64,000 nt of DNA from Chitinophaga sp. Ak27 (lineage in GTDB: Bacteria; Bacteroidota; Bacteroidia; Chitinophagales; Chitinophagaceae). The stretch covers positions 372,001 to 436,000 of the forward strand of contig NZ_JABAOB010000005.1 in assembly GCF_012726295.1 (NCBI RefSeq). The letters are read 5' to 3'. Below the pieces are notes generated by a model. It was not told where the DNA came from and made no database searches. It saw only the letters and a program-made list of their open reading frames with translations. The position numbers and the translations under genes are program-made. Of the stretch, positions 1 through 7,633 are shown piece after piece; position 1 is the stretch's first letter, and every line of letters starts with the position of its first letter.

Positions 1-816
1 GGAGATACCTACTTTCAGCATTACTTGTCCGGGAGATTTATCAAAGACGATGACTCCCTTGGCCGCTTTTGATTTTACCGAGTTTCCGGTTTGTTTGATA
101 TCTCCATCAAAAACGAGAAATTGTTTTACCGGTACAGAAGATTTAATCGCAAACCACAGGCGTTGGTCTTCTGCCCAGCCTTTAGAGTAGCGGTATCCTT
201 CGAGGGTATATTCATCTACTTGTTTGATAAATGTTTCTACCGGAGCGTCCCAGCCAATACCTTCTTTCAGGTCGATGATGATATTAGCGGGCTGATTTTT
301 CGGGAAGGTAAAGCGGTTAAGCGATACTCTTTCTGATGCCGTTAATTCCGCCAGGATGTTGTAGTCATCCAGCTGAACAGAATAATAGCCTGGGCGGGCT
401 TTTTCGCGGCTATGGGAGTAATGAGAGCCGTAGCCGGAAGTAGGGTCTTCCTGTGTGCCCCTGTTGGTTCTTACTTTGCCGGTGTAGGGCATTACGAGTA
501 CATCGCCCAGGTCGCCGATACCTGTTCCGCTGAGGTGTTGCTGGGAGAAGCCAATCAACACGCTGTCAGAATAATGGTAGCCGGAGCACCAATCCCATCC
601 TTTCACGATATTGGTAGGACCTACAGATATGGCGCCATATGGTACGCTGGCGCCTACAAATACGTGTCCATGCTCTCCCGAGCCGATATAAGGATCTACT
701 GAAGCAACAGATTTGCTTTCTACAAATGTTTCTTTCTTCTGCGCCTCTGCCTGTACGCCGTGAAGCAATGCAGCAGATAGCGCCAAAGCACTACCTATCT
801 TGAATCCCGATTTCAT
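1..816 (-). CDS. GH92 family alpha-mannosidase, N-terminal part (cut by window edge)
   Basis: Reading the minus strand from the ATG at 816 gives 272 uninterrupted codons running off the left edge. The first ~26 residues are a Sec signal peptide (basic start, hydrophobic core, cleavage near QAEAQ). The mature start carries the GH92 N-terminal signature SVDPYIGSGEHGHVFVGAS followed by VPYGAISVGPTN and WDWCSGYHYSD. GH92 enzymes are calcium-dependent exo-alpha-mannosidases, usually periplasmic in Bacteroidota, that trim mannose from yeast mannan or N-glycans. Family members are about 700-1000 residues, so roughly a third is visible; the catalytic acid/base region lies outside. A GH76 endo-mannanase gene lies about 20 kb away (20464-21630), which fits mannan use but is not the same operon. 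Confidence 0.88.
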   Translation of the reverse strand, partial: MKSGFKIGSALALSAALLHGVQAEAQKKETFVESKSVASVDPYIGSGEHGHVFVGASVPYGAISVGPTNIVKGWDWCSGYHYSDSVLIGFSQQHLSGTGIGDLGDVLVMPYTGKVRTNRGTQEDPTSGYGSHYSHSREKARPGYYSVQLDDYNILAELTASERVSLNRFTFPKNQPANIIIDLKEGIGWDAPVETFIKQVDEYTLEGYRYSKGWAEDQRLWFAIKSSVPVKQFLVFDGDIKQTGNSVKSKAAKGVIVFDKSPGQVMLKVGIS

Positions 817-880
817 AATCAAAAACCTTTAATAATCCCGGCAATTTACGGCAGAATGTTAAAGGATTTTTGTTAATTTT

Positions 881-2113
881 TTACAGGTGGCTCACGGGCT
901 GCAATTCCCTGGCAGACGCGGGTATCGGCGCTGGTTCCTTTCTCACTAAAAACTTACGGGTAAGTACCTGGTATACAATCATCAGCCACAACACCAGGCA
1001 GGGCAAGGCTTTGATGGCATATGGCGTGGCTATATTTTTCCTTACCCAGGGTGTTACCAGGTCGGAATGCGAGAAGCTGACCAATAAAATGGAGAAAAAG
1101 AGGAATATGTTATTTGCCCGGGTGGCGGGTTGTAACACGTACCAGATACATACTGCAGGTAAGGCAATGATATAAGTGCAAGCCTCGGAGCCGCTGCTGA
1201 ACAACACCGGGAACATGAGGGTAGAGCATAATATGTATAAGCGGTAACGTGAGTTATATCGGTATTTGAGCTGAGTATATTGTAATAAGAAAAGTACAAT
1301 AGCTGGTATCAGTATAATGGCGCCATTCAGCGAAGGAATATGAAATACCCGTTTGATGAATCCTCCGGCGGAAATATCCTGATAGAGGGTCGCTGCGGTG
1401 TTTACGTTCTGCTCATTCTTATGTACTAACTCTACATACCAATCCTGGTATGCCTGCATAATATATTGCGGCGATGAAATGGCCATTGGCAATACGAACA
1501 ATACGGCGCTCCACAGGAAAAAGCCGGCGATAAAGCGCCTGGGATTAGGGCTAAAAAAGAAGAATGCCAATCCCACGATACCATATAGCTTGGTAAACGT
1601 ACCCAATGCGATTAAAAAAGTGGCCCACATTTCCCGTCCTTTCAGGGTATTGGTAAACGTGAGGATGATAAAAGCCCCGATAAACTGGTTTAACTGGAAC
1701 CAGCCGCTGGCGCCCATCATTTCCTGGGCACATAAGAGCAGGATAATATTTTGTTGGATGCGGCTGAGGGGGAGTTGCCTGATGGCATAAAACAGTACGG
1801 CCGCGCCGGTTAATGCCCATAACATAGCACCAAGGCGGTCGTCGAGTCCGGCAAAGGGAGCAATCAGGAAGCTGAATACGGGACCATAGTGGTTAACGTC
1901 AAAATATTCTGCCGGGTAAGCAGCGTATAGTGGTTGCTGATGCAACACATGGAAGAAGACCTGTTTAAATATAAGGTAGTTATTAATATTATGCCTGGAG
2001 ATTTCCAGGGCGGCGCCCAGAAAGGCCAGTCCAAACCAGAGTCCCAGGATCAGCCACTCTTTCTCCGCCAAATAAGTCAGCACATTTCTTTTTTCACGCA
2101 TATCAGTGATCAT
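881..2113 (-). CDS. GT87/DUF2029-like polytopic membrane glycosyltransferase
   Basis: This 410-residue protein is almost entirely hydrophobic, with about ten predicted membrane helices. An early acidic loop (NHYGPVFSF followed by APFAGLDD) matches the layout of GT87/DUF2029 polyprenyl-phosphate-mannose-dependent transferases such as PimE, where an aspartate in the first periplasmic loop is catalytic. Such enzymes add a sugar from a lipid-linked donor on the periplasmic face; donor and acceptor here are unknown. The start is the ATG at 2113; a second ATG at 2101 is equally possible. It lies 64 bp from the GH92 gene on the same strand with no terminator visible between. The assignment is to a family only, from overall pattern. 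Confidence 0.7.
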   Translation of the reverse strand: MITDMREKRNVLTYLAEKEWLILGLWFGLAFLGAALEISRHNINNYLIFKQVFFHVLHQQPLYAAYPAEYFDVNHYGPVFSFLIAPFAGLDDRLGAMLWALTGAAVLFYAIRQLPLSRIQQNIILLLCAQEMMGASGWFQLNQFIGAFIILTFTNTLKGREMWATFLIALGTFTKLYGIVGLAFFFFSPNPRRFIAGFFLWSAVLFVLPMAISSPQYIMQAYQDWYVELVHKNEQNVNTAATLYQDISAGGFIKRVFHIPSLNGAIILIPAIVLFLLQYTQLKYRYNSRYRLYILCSTLMFPVLFSSGSEACTYIIALPAVCIWYVLQPATRANNIFLFFSILLVSFSHSDLVTPWVRKNIATPYAIKALPCLVLWLMIVYQVLTRKFLVRKEPAPIPASARELQPVSHL

Positions 2114-2214
2114 TTAAAGCTACAATATGCCTGTATAACGCGTGCCAGGAGGAGGCCCCCCTATGCTGGAGGATATTTATGTGGCAGTAGGTATGAAACA
2201 CCTGTTCATTCCAG

Positions 2215-2240
2215 AAAAAAAACGCCTTATCGCAGGCGTA
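2215..2240 (-). terminator. Rho-independent terminator after the 35-aa microprotein
   Basis: The arms ACGCCT (2222-2227) and AGGCGT (2234-2239) enclose a 6-nt loop. Read on the minus strand the hairpin is followed by eight T residues (2221-2214). It sits three bases after the stop codon of the small ORF at 2243-2350, which supports that ORF being a real, separately transcribed gene. Confidence 0.75.
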
Positions 2241-2242
2241 CA

Positions 2243-2350
2243 TTATTTTTCTGATTCCGCCCATTGCCTGGACTGCAGATTAATAGCATAAACAGTACCT
2301 GCGATTACCAGGCAGGATACGATCAGTACGGCAGATATAATCAATAACAT
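2243..2350 (-). CDS. 35-aa single-pass membrane microprotein
   Basis: An ATG at 2350 opens a 35-residue ORF: about 22 hydrophobic residues (MLLIISAVLIVSCLVIAGTV) followed by a short charged tail ending QWAESEK. An in-frame GTG at 2368 would add six residues, but that would leave almost no leader behind the -7 box at 2376-2383, so the ATG is preferred. The gene has its own candidate promoter upstream and a hairpin-plus-T-run terminator immediately downstream. I do not recognise the family. It resembles in size and layout the small membrane subunits that tune larger complexes, but no such partner is adjacent: the neighbours are a membrane glycosyltransferase (same strand) and a divergent ABC exporter. 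Function unknown. Confidence 0.5.
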   Translation of the reverse strand: MLLIISAVLIVSCLVIAGTVYAINLQSRQWAESEK

Positions 2351-2375
2351 AGCACTCGAATTTTTCACATGAACC

Positions 2376-2383
2376 CAAATTTA
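2376..2383 (-). promoter_or_regulatory. Candidate -7 box for the 35-aa microprotein
   Basis: TAAATTTG on the minus strand matches the Bacteroidota -7 consensus TAnnTTTG exactly and lies 25 nt upstream of the ATG at 2350. A convincing -33 TTG is not seen at the usual spacing, so this is a moderate call. Confidence 0.4.
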
Positions 2384-2444
2384 CATTTTTTTTGTTACTG
2401 ACCTAACGTCGCGGTTTCCCGCCAGAGTTTCGTAAATTAAGGGT

Positions 2445-4292
2445 ATGAGCGCACAGATGAATGCAAGAAGAAAGCGTCCGGGTAAGGACGAGGAATTGAC
2501 TTTTAAAGAACGACTGGCCGCGCTGCGGAATTTGCCTGCCTTTTTCCGGATGGTATGGCAAACCAGCCCGGGGTTAACCATCGCCAATACCCTGTTGCGG
2601 GTGGCACAATCGGCCATGCCTTTGTCGTTGTTGTATGTAGGCAAACTGATTATAGACCAGGTAGTACTGTTGAGCAAAGATGCCAGTCATTCTGCCACCT
2701 GGCTGTGGGAGCTGGTAGCCATTGAATTTGCGCTGGCTATTGTGTCTGATGCACTGAGCCGGGCCATTTCTTTACTGGATGGGCTGTTAGGCGATCTTTT
2801 CGCCAACCACACCTCCATAAAAATCATGGAACATGCGGCCAGGTTGGACCTGGACCAATTTGAAGACGCAGAATTTTACGATAAACTTGAGCGTGCCCGG
2901 CAGCAAACCAGTGGAAGAACAGTACTGCTGGCGCAGGTATTGAGCCAGGTACAGGATGTAATTACCGTTGCCTTCCTGGCGGCAGGCCTGATGATCTTCA
3001 ACCCGTGGCTGATCCTGTTGCTATTGCTGGCAGTAGTGCCGGCGTTTCTGAATGAGTCGCATTTCAACGACCTGTATTACAAGCTGGCCTGGGGACAAAC
3101 TTCCGACCGGCGGGAGCTGGACTACATCCGCTACCTGGGCGCGAGCGATGAAACAGCCAAAGAGGTAAAGGTGTTTGACCTCTCCAATTTCCTCATTGAC
3201 CGCTTCCGGGCAATTTCCGATAAATTTTATACCGATAAAAAGGTGTTGCAGGTGAGGGACTCCATCTGGGGTACTGTATTTGCCTTTGTGGGCGCGGCCG
3301 GCTACTATGCCGCCTATGTGATCATCATCCTGCAAACCATACGCGGACATCTCAGCATTGGCGACCTGGCTTTCCTGGCAGGTTCTTTCCGGCAACTGCG
3401 CACCACCTTTCAGGGTATCCTGATCCGGTTTTCCAGCGTAACCCAGGGCGCGCTGTACTTACGCGACCTGTTTGAATATTTTGAGATCCAGCCGAAAATG
3501 GTGGCAGTCGCACGTCCTAAGCCATTTCCCCGGCCTATACAAACGGGTTTTACTTTTGAAGACGTGGGGTTTAAATATGTAAATTCCGATAAGTGGGCTA
3601 TCCGTCACCTCAGCTTTACCCTGCATGCCGGAGAAAAACTGGCGCTGGTAGGAGAAAACGGCGCCGGTAAAACCACGCTGGTAAAGCTGCTTTCGCGTTT
3701 ATACGATCCGGTAGAAGGCCGGATTTTACTGGATGGAGTAGATTTGAGAGAATACGACATCAATGAATTACGTACACAGGTGGGCGTTATTTTCCAGGAT
3801 TATCAACGCTACCAGATGACTGTTTCTCAAAATATTGCCGTAGGCAAAATCACGGAAAGTCACAACCAGCCTATGATTGAGGAGGCGGCCAGGCAAAGCC
3901 TCGCTTATCCGTTGATAGAAAAAATGCCCCATGGCTTTGACCAGATGCTCGGTCGTCGCTTTAGTCAGGGTGTAGAGCTTTCCGGGGGCGAATGGCAGAA
4001 GATAGCGCTGGCGCGGGCTTACATGAAAGATGCCCAGCTGCTGATACTCGATGAGCCCACCTCCGCCCTGGACGCCAGGGCAGAATACAACGTATTCCTG
4101 CATTTTGCAGAACTGACCCGCGATAAAACTGCCGTGTTGATTTCTCACCGTTTTTCTACTGTACGCATGGCCAACCGTATACTGGTATTGGAAAAAGGAA
4201 GCCTGGTAGAAATCGGGAGCCACCAGGAACTACTGGATAAGAAAGGTAGGTATGCCGAGCTGTTTGAGCTCCAGGCAGCCGGCTATAAATAG
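2445..4292 (+). CDS. ABC transporter, fused permease and ATPase (exporter type)
   Basis: A 615-residue half-transporter. Residues ~50-340 contain about six membrane helices of the type I exporter fold; residues ~370-610 form the nucleotide-binding domain. Walker A is GENGAGKTT at 403-411, the signature is LSGGEWQ at 512-518, and Walker B is LLILDE at 532-537 followed by PTSALD. The H-loop histidine is in LISHRFSTV. Such proteins homodimerise or pair with a sister half-transporter to move lipids, peptides or drugs out of the cytoplasm; the substrate is not evident. It stands alone, divergent from the 35-aa microprotein and convergent with the anti-sigma gene. A stretch TAAATT lies just before the ATG, so the leader is probably very short. 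Confidence 0.9.
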   Translation: MSAQMNARRKRPGKDEELTFKERLAALRNLPAFFRMVWQTSPGLTIANTLLRVAQSAMPLSLLYVGKLIIDQVVLLSKDASHSATWLWELVAIEFALAIVSDALSRAISLLDGLLGDLFANHTSIKIMEHAARLDLDQFEDAEFYDKLERARQQTSGRTVLLAQVLSQVQDVITVAFLAAGLMIFNPWLILLLLLAVVPAFLNESHFNDLYYKLAWGQTSDRRELDYIRYLGASDETAKEVKVFDLSNFLIDRFRAISDKFYTDKKVLQVRDSIWGTVFAFVGAAGYYAAYVIIILQTIRGHLSIGDLAFLAGSFRQLRTTFQGILIRFSSVTQGALYLRDLFEYFEIQPKMVAVARPKPFPRPIQTGFTFEDVGFKYVNSDKWAIRHLSFTLHAGEKLALVGENGAGKTTLVKLLSRLYDPVEGRILLDGVDLREYDINELRTQVGVIFQDYQRYQMTVSQNIAVGKITESHNQPMIEEAARQSLAYPLIEKMPHGFDQMLGRRFSQGVELSGGEWQKIALARAYMKDAQLLILDEPTSALDARAEYNVFLHFAELTRDKTAVLISHRFSTVRMANRILVLEKGSLVEIGSHQELLDKKGRYAELFELQAAGYK

Positions 4293-4386
4293 ATTGTTTG
4301 CTAGTCGGGAAACGTTCTTTAAAATATGATGGAGGAGAATAAAATGCTCTTTCTGTAAACAGAAGGTTTGCCGGCTATTATTCTCT

Positions 4387-4701
4387 CTACCGGTGGGTAT
4401 ACCACCATTTTAATACGATGGCCAATAACAGCAGTACAATACCTGATATCACCTTTACCCAGGGCATTTCTCTTTTTACCAGTAACTCGCCCGAAATACG
4501 CTGCCAGGCTTGCTGCGGGTGATATTGCTCCATTTCCCCCATTTCTTTCTTCAATATTGGCTCCTGGCTTAATTCTTCAAACAGTGCCCGGTTCTCCTCA
4601 CTGGCAGACATCCATTGATGCAGCTCTTTTCGCTCTTCATGCGACAAAGCGTTCTTCCAATACTTAACAATTAACCTTGATGTATGATACACTTGTTCCA
4701 T
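4387..4701 (-). CDS. Minimal FecR-type anti-sigma factor (no periplasmic domain)
   Basis: This 104-residue protein begins with the cytoplasmic anti-sigma domain typical of Bacteroidota FecR proteins: LIVKYWKNALSHEERKELHQ followed by ASEENRALFEEL. One membrane helix follows (residues ~81-99, VISGIVLLLLAIVLKWWY) and the protein stops four residues later. Ordinary FecR-like proteins run to 300-400 residues with a periplasmic FecR domain that receives the signal from a TonB-dependent receptor. That part is absent, and no continuation is seen in other frames downstream, so it is either a natural short form or an old truncation. The upstream neighbour, 9 bp away on the same strand, is the ECF sigma factor it should bind. 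No SusC/SusD genes are adjacent. Confidence 0.75.
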   Translation of the reverse strand: MEQVYHTSRLIVKYWKNALSHEERKELHQWMSASEENRALFEELSQEPILKKEMGEMEQYHPQQAWQRISGELLVKREMPWVKVISGIVLLLLAIVLKWWYTHR

Positions 4702-4710
4702 ATCCTACTT

Positions 4711-5196
4711 TTATAAACAAACAAGATATAACGCCAGGAAAGTTTCTGACGTTAACTTCAACCGCAGGAGTTCCATGGCCCTCGACTTCTGCAGCATCAC
4801 TGCGTCCATAGAGATATTTAACCTGCTGGCAATGGTATCGTTTTGTTCCCCCTCGATAAAACCCAGGCGGAATACCTGTTGACAGTTTTCCGGCAATGCG
4901 GCTATGGCGCCATAAATCTCTCCCCATACTTCTGCTTTCAGCAGGGCGGTTTCGGTATGCTGCTCCTGTTGCCGACAGGCGCTTTTCACCATTGTATACA
5001 ACAACGTTTTAATAGCCGGGTAGTCGGTAATCGTTTGCTTTTGGCGTGCATACTGGATAAATACTTCCTGTACAATATCTTCCGCTATAGCGGAATCGGA
5101 GATAAGCAGGTCGGCAAATCGGCACAGACGCAGGTATAGCAGGTCAAATAATGACTTCAGCTGGTGGAATATGGGAGATTGTTCTTTGGTGTACAT
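4711..5196 (-). CDS. ECF-type RNA polymerase sigma factor
   Basis: The ORF can be read from a TTG at 5256, but the ATG at 5196 (MYTKEQSPIF) is the likely start: 161 residues, normal for the family, and a near-consensus -7 box TAAATTTA lies seven bases upstream. The sigma region 2 signature is SDSAIAEDIVQEVFIQYARQ; region 4 is ALPENCQQVFRLGFIEGEQN followed by a helix-turn-helix (DTIASRLNISMDAVMLQKSR). The recognition-helix segment is slightly unusual (VMLQKSRA rather than VENHISRA). It recruits RNA polymerase to a small regulon. Inhibition by the membrane-bound anti-sigma factor encoded immediately downstream is inferred from context and family knowledge. Confidence 0.85.
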   Translation of the reverse strand: MYTKEQSPIFHQLKSLFDLLYLRLCRFADLLISDSAIAEDIVQEVFIQYARQKQTITDYPAIKTLLYTMVKSACRQQEQHTETALLKAEVWGEIYGAIAALPENCQQVFRLGFIEGEQNDTIASRLNISMDAVMLQKSRAMELLRLKLTSETFLALYLVCL

Positions 5197-5268
5197 GTAG
5201 GGTAAATTTAGAGAGAATAGGGGGGATTTGCAATGGTGAGGGAGAGAATGATCCAAGCTTCTCCGAAA

Positions 5269-5994
5269 TTACAGGCTCGGTAAATTAGCCGCCACCAACT
5301 CATACAACCTATCTATAATTAATCCTCGCTTCGCTTCAAAGGCCCCTTCCAGCTTAAGGAACCAGGGATCCGCGTTGATTACATTCGCCACATGAATTGA
5401 CGCCTTCTTCACAGGCTTTTTCTTATAGTGCACGATAAGTTCATCACTACGTACCCTGGCAGCCTGCAGACAGTAGGCCATTTCTGGCAGTCGTAGCGCG
5501 GTTTCCAGCTGAGGTGCTACTATATCCAGGTGGAAATAGATAGCATGGTCAAACCCTTCATAGTCAAGGTATTCGCGCCATTCATTTACTACTGCCAATG
5601 TATATTGCACAGGGGTGAGAGCTGGCAGCTGGTCTAATAATAACCAGTAATTGCGGGGAAGTTGTTGTTCTTTTTCCAGGTTATAGGCCAGCAGCGTTAA
5701 CGCCCCTTCTTTATCGTTCTTTTTACTACGTAAGATCTTTTCAGGTAGGGTATATCTTTCTTCTTCAATACTGGCCAAAGTTTTAGCGATATCATAACTG
5801 CATTTGGTCAAATGCTCCGCGGCTGTTTCGGTTGCTACAGCTGCTTTTTCAACGACAATAGCTACCATTTCGGCCTTGAACTGGTGAATCGCCTGGTCGA
5901 TATTGCCGTTGGTATTATTGAGTAATTGGAGGGCATGACGTAGGCCTATTGGGATTTGCTGGCGCAATAAGTTTACTTCTTGCTGGTATTGCAT
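5269..5994 (-). CDS. Hypothetical protein with N-terminal TS-N/UBA-like helical repeats
   Basis: A 241-residue soluble protein I cannot assign to a named family. The first 45 residues (VNLLRQQIPIGLRHALQLL followed by NTNGNIDQAIHQFK) resemble the three-helix UBA-like TS-N domain at the start of elongation factor Ts. A second, weaker copy of that pattern follows at ~48-80 (EHLTKCSYDIAKTLASIEEE). The remaining ~150 residues are mixed charged and aromatic with no recognisable motif. No signal peptide or membrane segment. It ends 12 bp before the longest reading of the sigma gene and 73 bp before its preferred start, on the same strand, so read-through is possible. Confidence 0.55.
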   Translation of the reverse strand: MQYQQEVNLLRQQIPIGLRHALQLLNNTNGNIDQAIHQFKAEMVAIVVEKAAVATETAAEHLTKCSYDIAKTLASIEEERYTLPEKILRSKKNDKEGALTLLAYNLEKEQQLPRNYWLLLDQLPALTPVQYTLAVVNEWREYLDYEGFDHAIYFHLDIVAPQLETALRLPEMAYCLQAARVRSDELIVHYKKKPVKKASIHVANVINADPWFLKLEGAFEAKRGLIIDRLYELVAANLPSL

Positions 5995-6215
5995 GGGTAA
6001 ATGTTTACAGGGGTCAACAGCCTGCGCCGCTCAGCTAATACTACCTTTAGCCTATTAAATATTTTATCACTCATAAAACCGCTTTTAAAGCATACTTATC
6101 AACAATCTAAGTATAATAACTCTCATATATTGCAAAAAGCTATAAAAAGATATTTATATAAAAAAGTTAATGCTCATTTTATCTCTTCCAGGGAATAGAA
6201 ATTTTTCCCTATCTT

Positions 6216-6512
6216 ATGGTTCCTATGAAAAAACGACTTGCCGAACTCCTGGTTATTTACGTTATCTACTTTCTCACCTTATTGCTGTATATCCACCTGC
6301 ATGCAGGTTATGTGCGCGTGGCGCTGGGATCGGTGGTTATCTGGCTCATTCCGCTGATAGCGGTGTTACCTACGCAGTTCCTCGCGTTTATCATTGGAGT
6401 AGGGTGGCCTGGAAAAGCAGATGAGACACTGGATGATAAAACGGATACCCGCATTTACCGGGTAACGCACCTGGCAGTATACCTGCTGATAGTGATCCTG
6501 GCATTTAAATAA
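6216..6512 (+). CDS. Small two- to three-helix membrane protein, unknown function
   Basis: A 98-residue ORF (or 95 from the ATG at 6225, MKKRLAELLVIYVIYF). There are hydrophobic segments at about residues 10-28, 33-62 and 84-97, with a polar loop ADETLDDKTDT before the last. I do not recognise the family. The upstream 215 bp (6001-6215) are AT-rich with no clear promoter. It converges on the beta-repeat protein gene at 6561; the hairpin between them has its T-run on the minus side. Confidence 0.55.
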   Translation: MVPMKKRLAELLVIYVIYFLTLLLYIHLHAGYVRVALGSVVIWLIPLIAVLPTQFLAFIIGVGWPGKADETLDDKTDTRIYRVTHLAVYLLIVILAFK

Positions 6513-6538
6513 AAAAGCCCGGCTCAGCAGGCCAGGCT
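6509..6538 (-). terminator. Rho-independent terminator (minus strand)
   Basis: AGCCCGGC (6516-6523) and GCCAGGCT (6531-6538) form an 8-bp stem with one mismatch; on the minus strand it is followed by six T residues (6515-6510). It terminates the repeat-protein gene at 6561-6836. Confidence 0.65.
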
Positions 6539-6560
6539 CCGTCAGTAAACCCTTTTCAGC

Positions 6561-6836
6561 TTATACGATTTTAAACCATGGCATTCCATCCTTCCCTTTC
6601 GGGTGGTGGATAGAAGTGAGCACCGCACTGTCGCTGATTTCGTACCAGGGAAATGAGCTCCGCCCTTGCGGATGATGCGTGGTAGGGTATAGCTTATTAT
6701 CCCGTATCTCGAACCACGGCAGGGCACTGGAGCCGTTATCGTGATGAACAGTAGTATACACGTTATTTTCTCTTATTTCATATTCGGCAAATGAACGCGC
6801 ACCTTCCGGGTGGTGCAATGTTCTATGGAGTTTCAT
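6561..6836 (-). CDS. 91-aa protein of four short HH-P-G / PW-E-I beta repeats
   Basis: Starting at the ATG at 6836 (the frame is open further upstream only via a TTG), the protein is four tandem ~22-residue repeats. Each has the pattern [K/N]-[L/V]-Y-x-T-x-HH-P-x-G-x4-PW-[F/Y]-E-I-R-D-N, for example KLYPTTHHPQGRSSFPWYEI. No signal peptide or membrane helix. The repeats alternate short beta strands with glycine turns, as in small beta-flower or pseudo-symmetric propeller proteins; that structural reading is inference. Invariant HH pairs could bind metal. It stands alone with its own terminator and an AT-rich 130-bp upstream region. Confidence 0.6.
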   Translation of the reverse strand: MKLHRTLHHPEGARSFAEYEIRENNVYTTVHHDNGSSALPWFEIRDNKLYPTTHHPQGRSSFPWYEISDSAVLTSIHHPKGKDGMPWFKIV

Positions 6837-6969
6837 ATTTAATAGATTTTTTGGGTAAAAAATATGGTTAACACAATTATTGGGTTTACTTAACAATAAT
6901 CGAATATAGGAAAATATTTAATAAGGATGACCAACCAGTTGTTAAAAATATCTGATCATTTGAAGATCC

Positions 6970-7251
6970 TCATTTCTCTGTCAACCTATACCCATTGCCA
7001 TATTTATTACGAAGCACTACCGTTCCATCCACCACTTTCAACACCCTATTGATCCGGGATATATAACTATATACCCGCTTTATATCTCCCGATACAATGA
7101 GCATAAGTTCTGCTTCCGATATTAACACTCCGGGATTAGTCAGAAAACAGATTATTAAACGATGCAAATAAATAGGTAGTTTCCTTTTCCGTTCCGGACC
7201 AGCCATTTCCCTTGTTTCCTTGTTATAGTTAGATCTGCCGATAGGAATCAT
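6970..7251 (-). CDS. Stand-alone OmpR/PhoB-type winged-helix DNA-binding protein
   Basis: The 93 residues correspond to the effector half of an OmpR-family response regulator: a helix ending FLTNPGVLISEAELM, a divergent recognition region (GDIKRVYSYISRINRVL) and the C-terminal hairpin GTVVLRNKYGNGYRL. Its ATG lies inside the last codons of the receiver gene (overlap 7229-7251) in a different frame, so together they form a normal-length response regulator split by a +1 shift. Translation is probably coupled through the ATG embedded in AAAATGATT. The DNA-binding helix is degenerate compared with typical members. Confidence 0.7.
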   Translation of the reverse strand: MIPIGRSNYNKETREMAGPERKRKLPIYLHRLIICFLTNPGVLISEAELMLIVSGDIKRVYSYISRINRVLKVVDGTVVLRNKYGNGYRLTEK

Positions 7252-7633
7252 TTTGATTCATTATTGGAGGTGTGATAAAATAATGTAGTAAAACATCTGA
7301 CAATTTTCTGATGTTGAATGTCTTGCAAAAAAATTCAGTGCCAGACAAACAACCTGTCAACTGCATTTCCAGCCAATGGCCGTCTTCACCAGAGAGAAAA
7401 CAAATAGGTACTCCCCGGTCTTTAGCACGAATTCGTTTCCCCAGTTGAATACCATCTAAACCAGGCATAACAACGTCCAGCAAGCAAAAATCAAATCTCA
7501 TTTCATTAAAAAGCAGCCATGCCTGCTCGCCATCGCCGGCATGAAACACCTCAAAACCGGACTGACGAAGGATCCTGCTTACAATACCACTAAATAGGAT
7601 ATCGTCATCCGCGTGAAGGATTCTTAACTTCAT
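7229..7633 (-). CDS. Response-regulator receiver domain, separate ORF
   Basis: A 134-residue CheY-like receiver domain. The acidic pocket is DDD at 9-11, the phospho-acceptor D53 lies in CLLDVVMPG, the switch serine is S81 in FLSGED and the conserved lysine is K104 in FCKTF. All catalytic residues are present, so it should be phosphorylatable. It ends with a 14-residue linker and overlaps the ATG of the winged-helix ORF by 23 bp in another frame. Either a frameshift has split an OmpR-type regulator or the halves are made separately. No histidine kinase is adjacent; the nearest ones are at 34-39 kb. Confidence 0.8.
   Translation of the reverse strand: MKLRILHADDDILFSGIVSRILRQSGFEVFHAGDGEQAWLLFNEMRFDFCLLDVVMPGLDGIQLGKRIRAKDRGVPICFLSGEDGHWLEMQLTGCLSGTEFFCKTFNIRKLSDVLLHYFITPPIMNQNDSYRQI

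Noticed and set aside
1-702. Plus-strand open frames at 91-336 and 412-702.
   Set aside because: The minus strand encodes an uninterrupted GH92 N-terminus across the same bases.
2368-2376. GTG at 2368 as start of the microprotein, adding six residues.
   Set aside because: It lies only about seven bases from the -7 box, leaving practically no leader.
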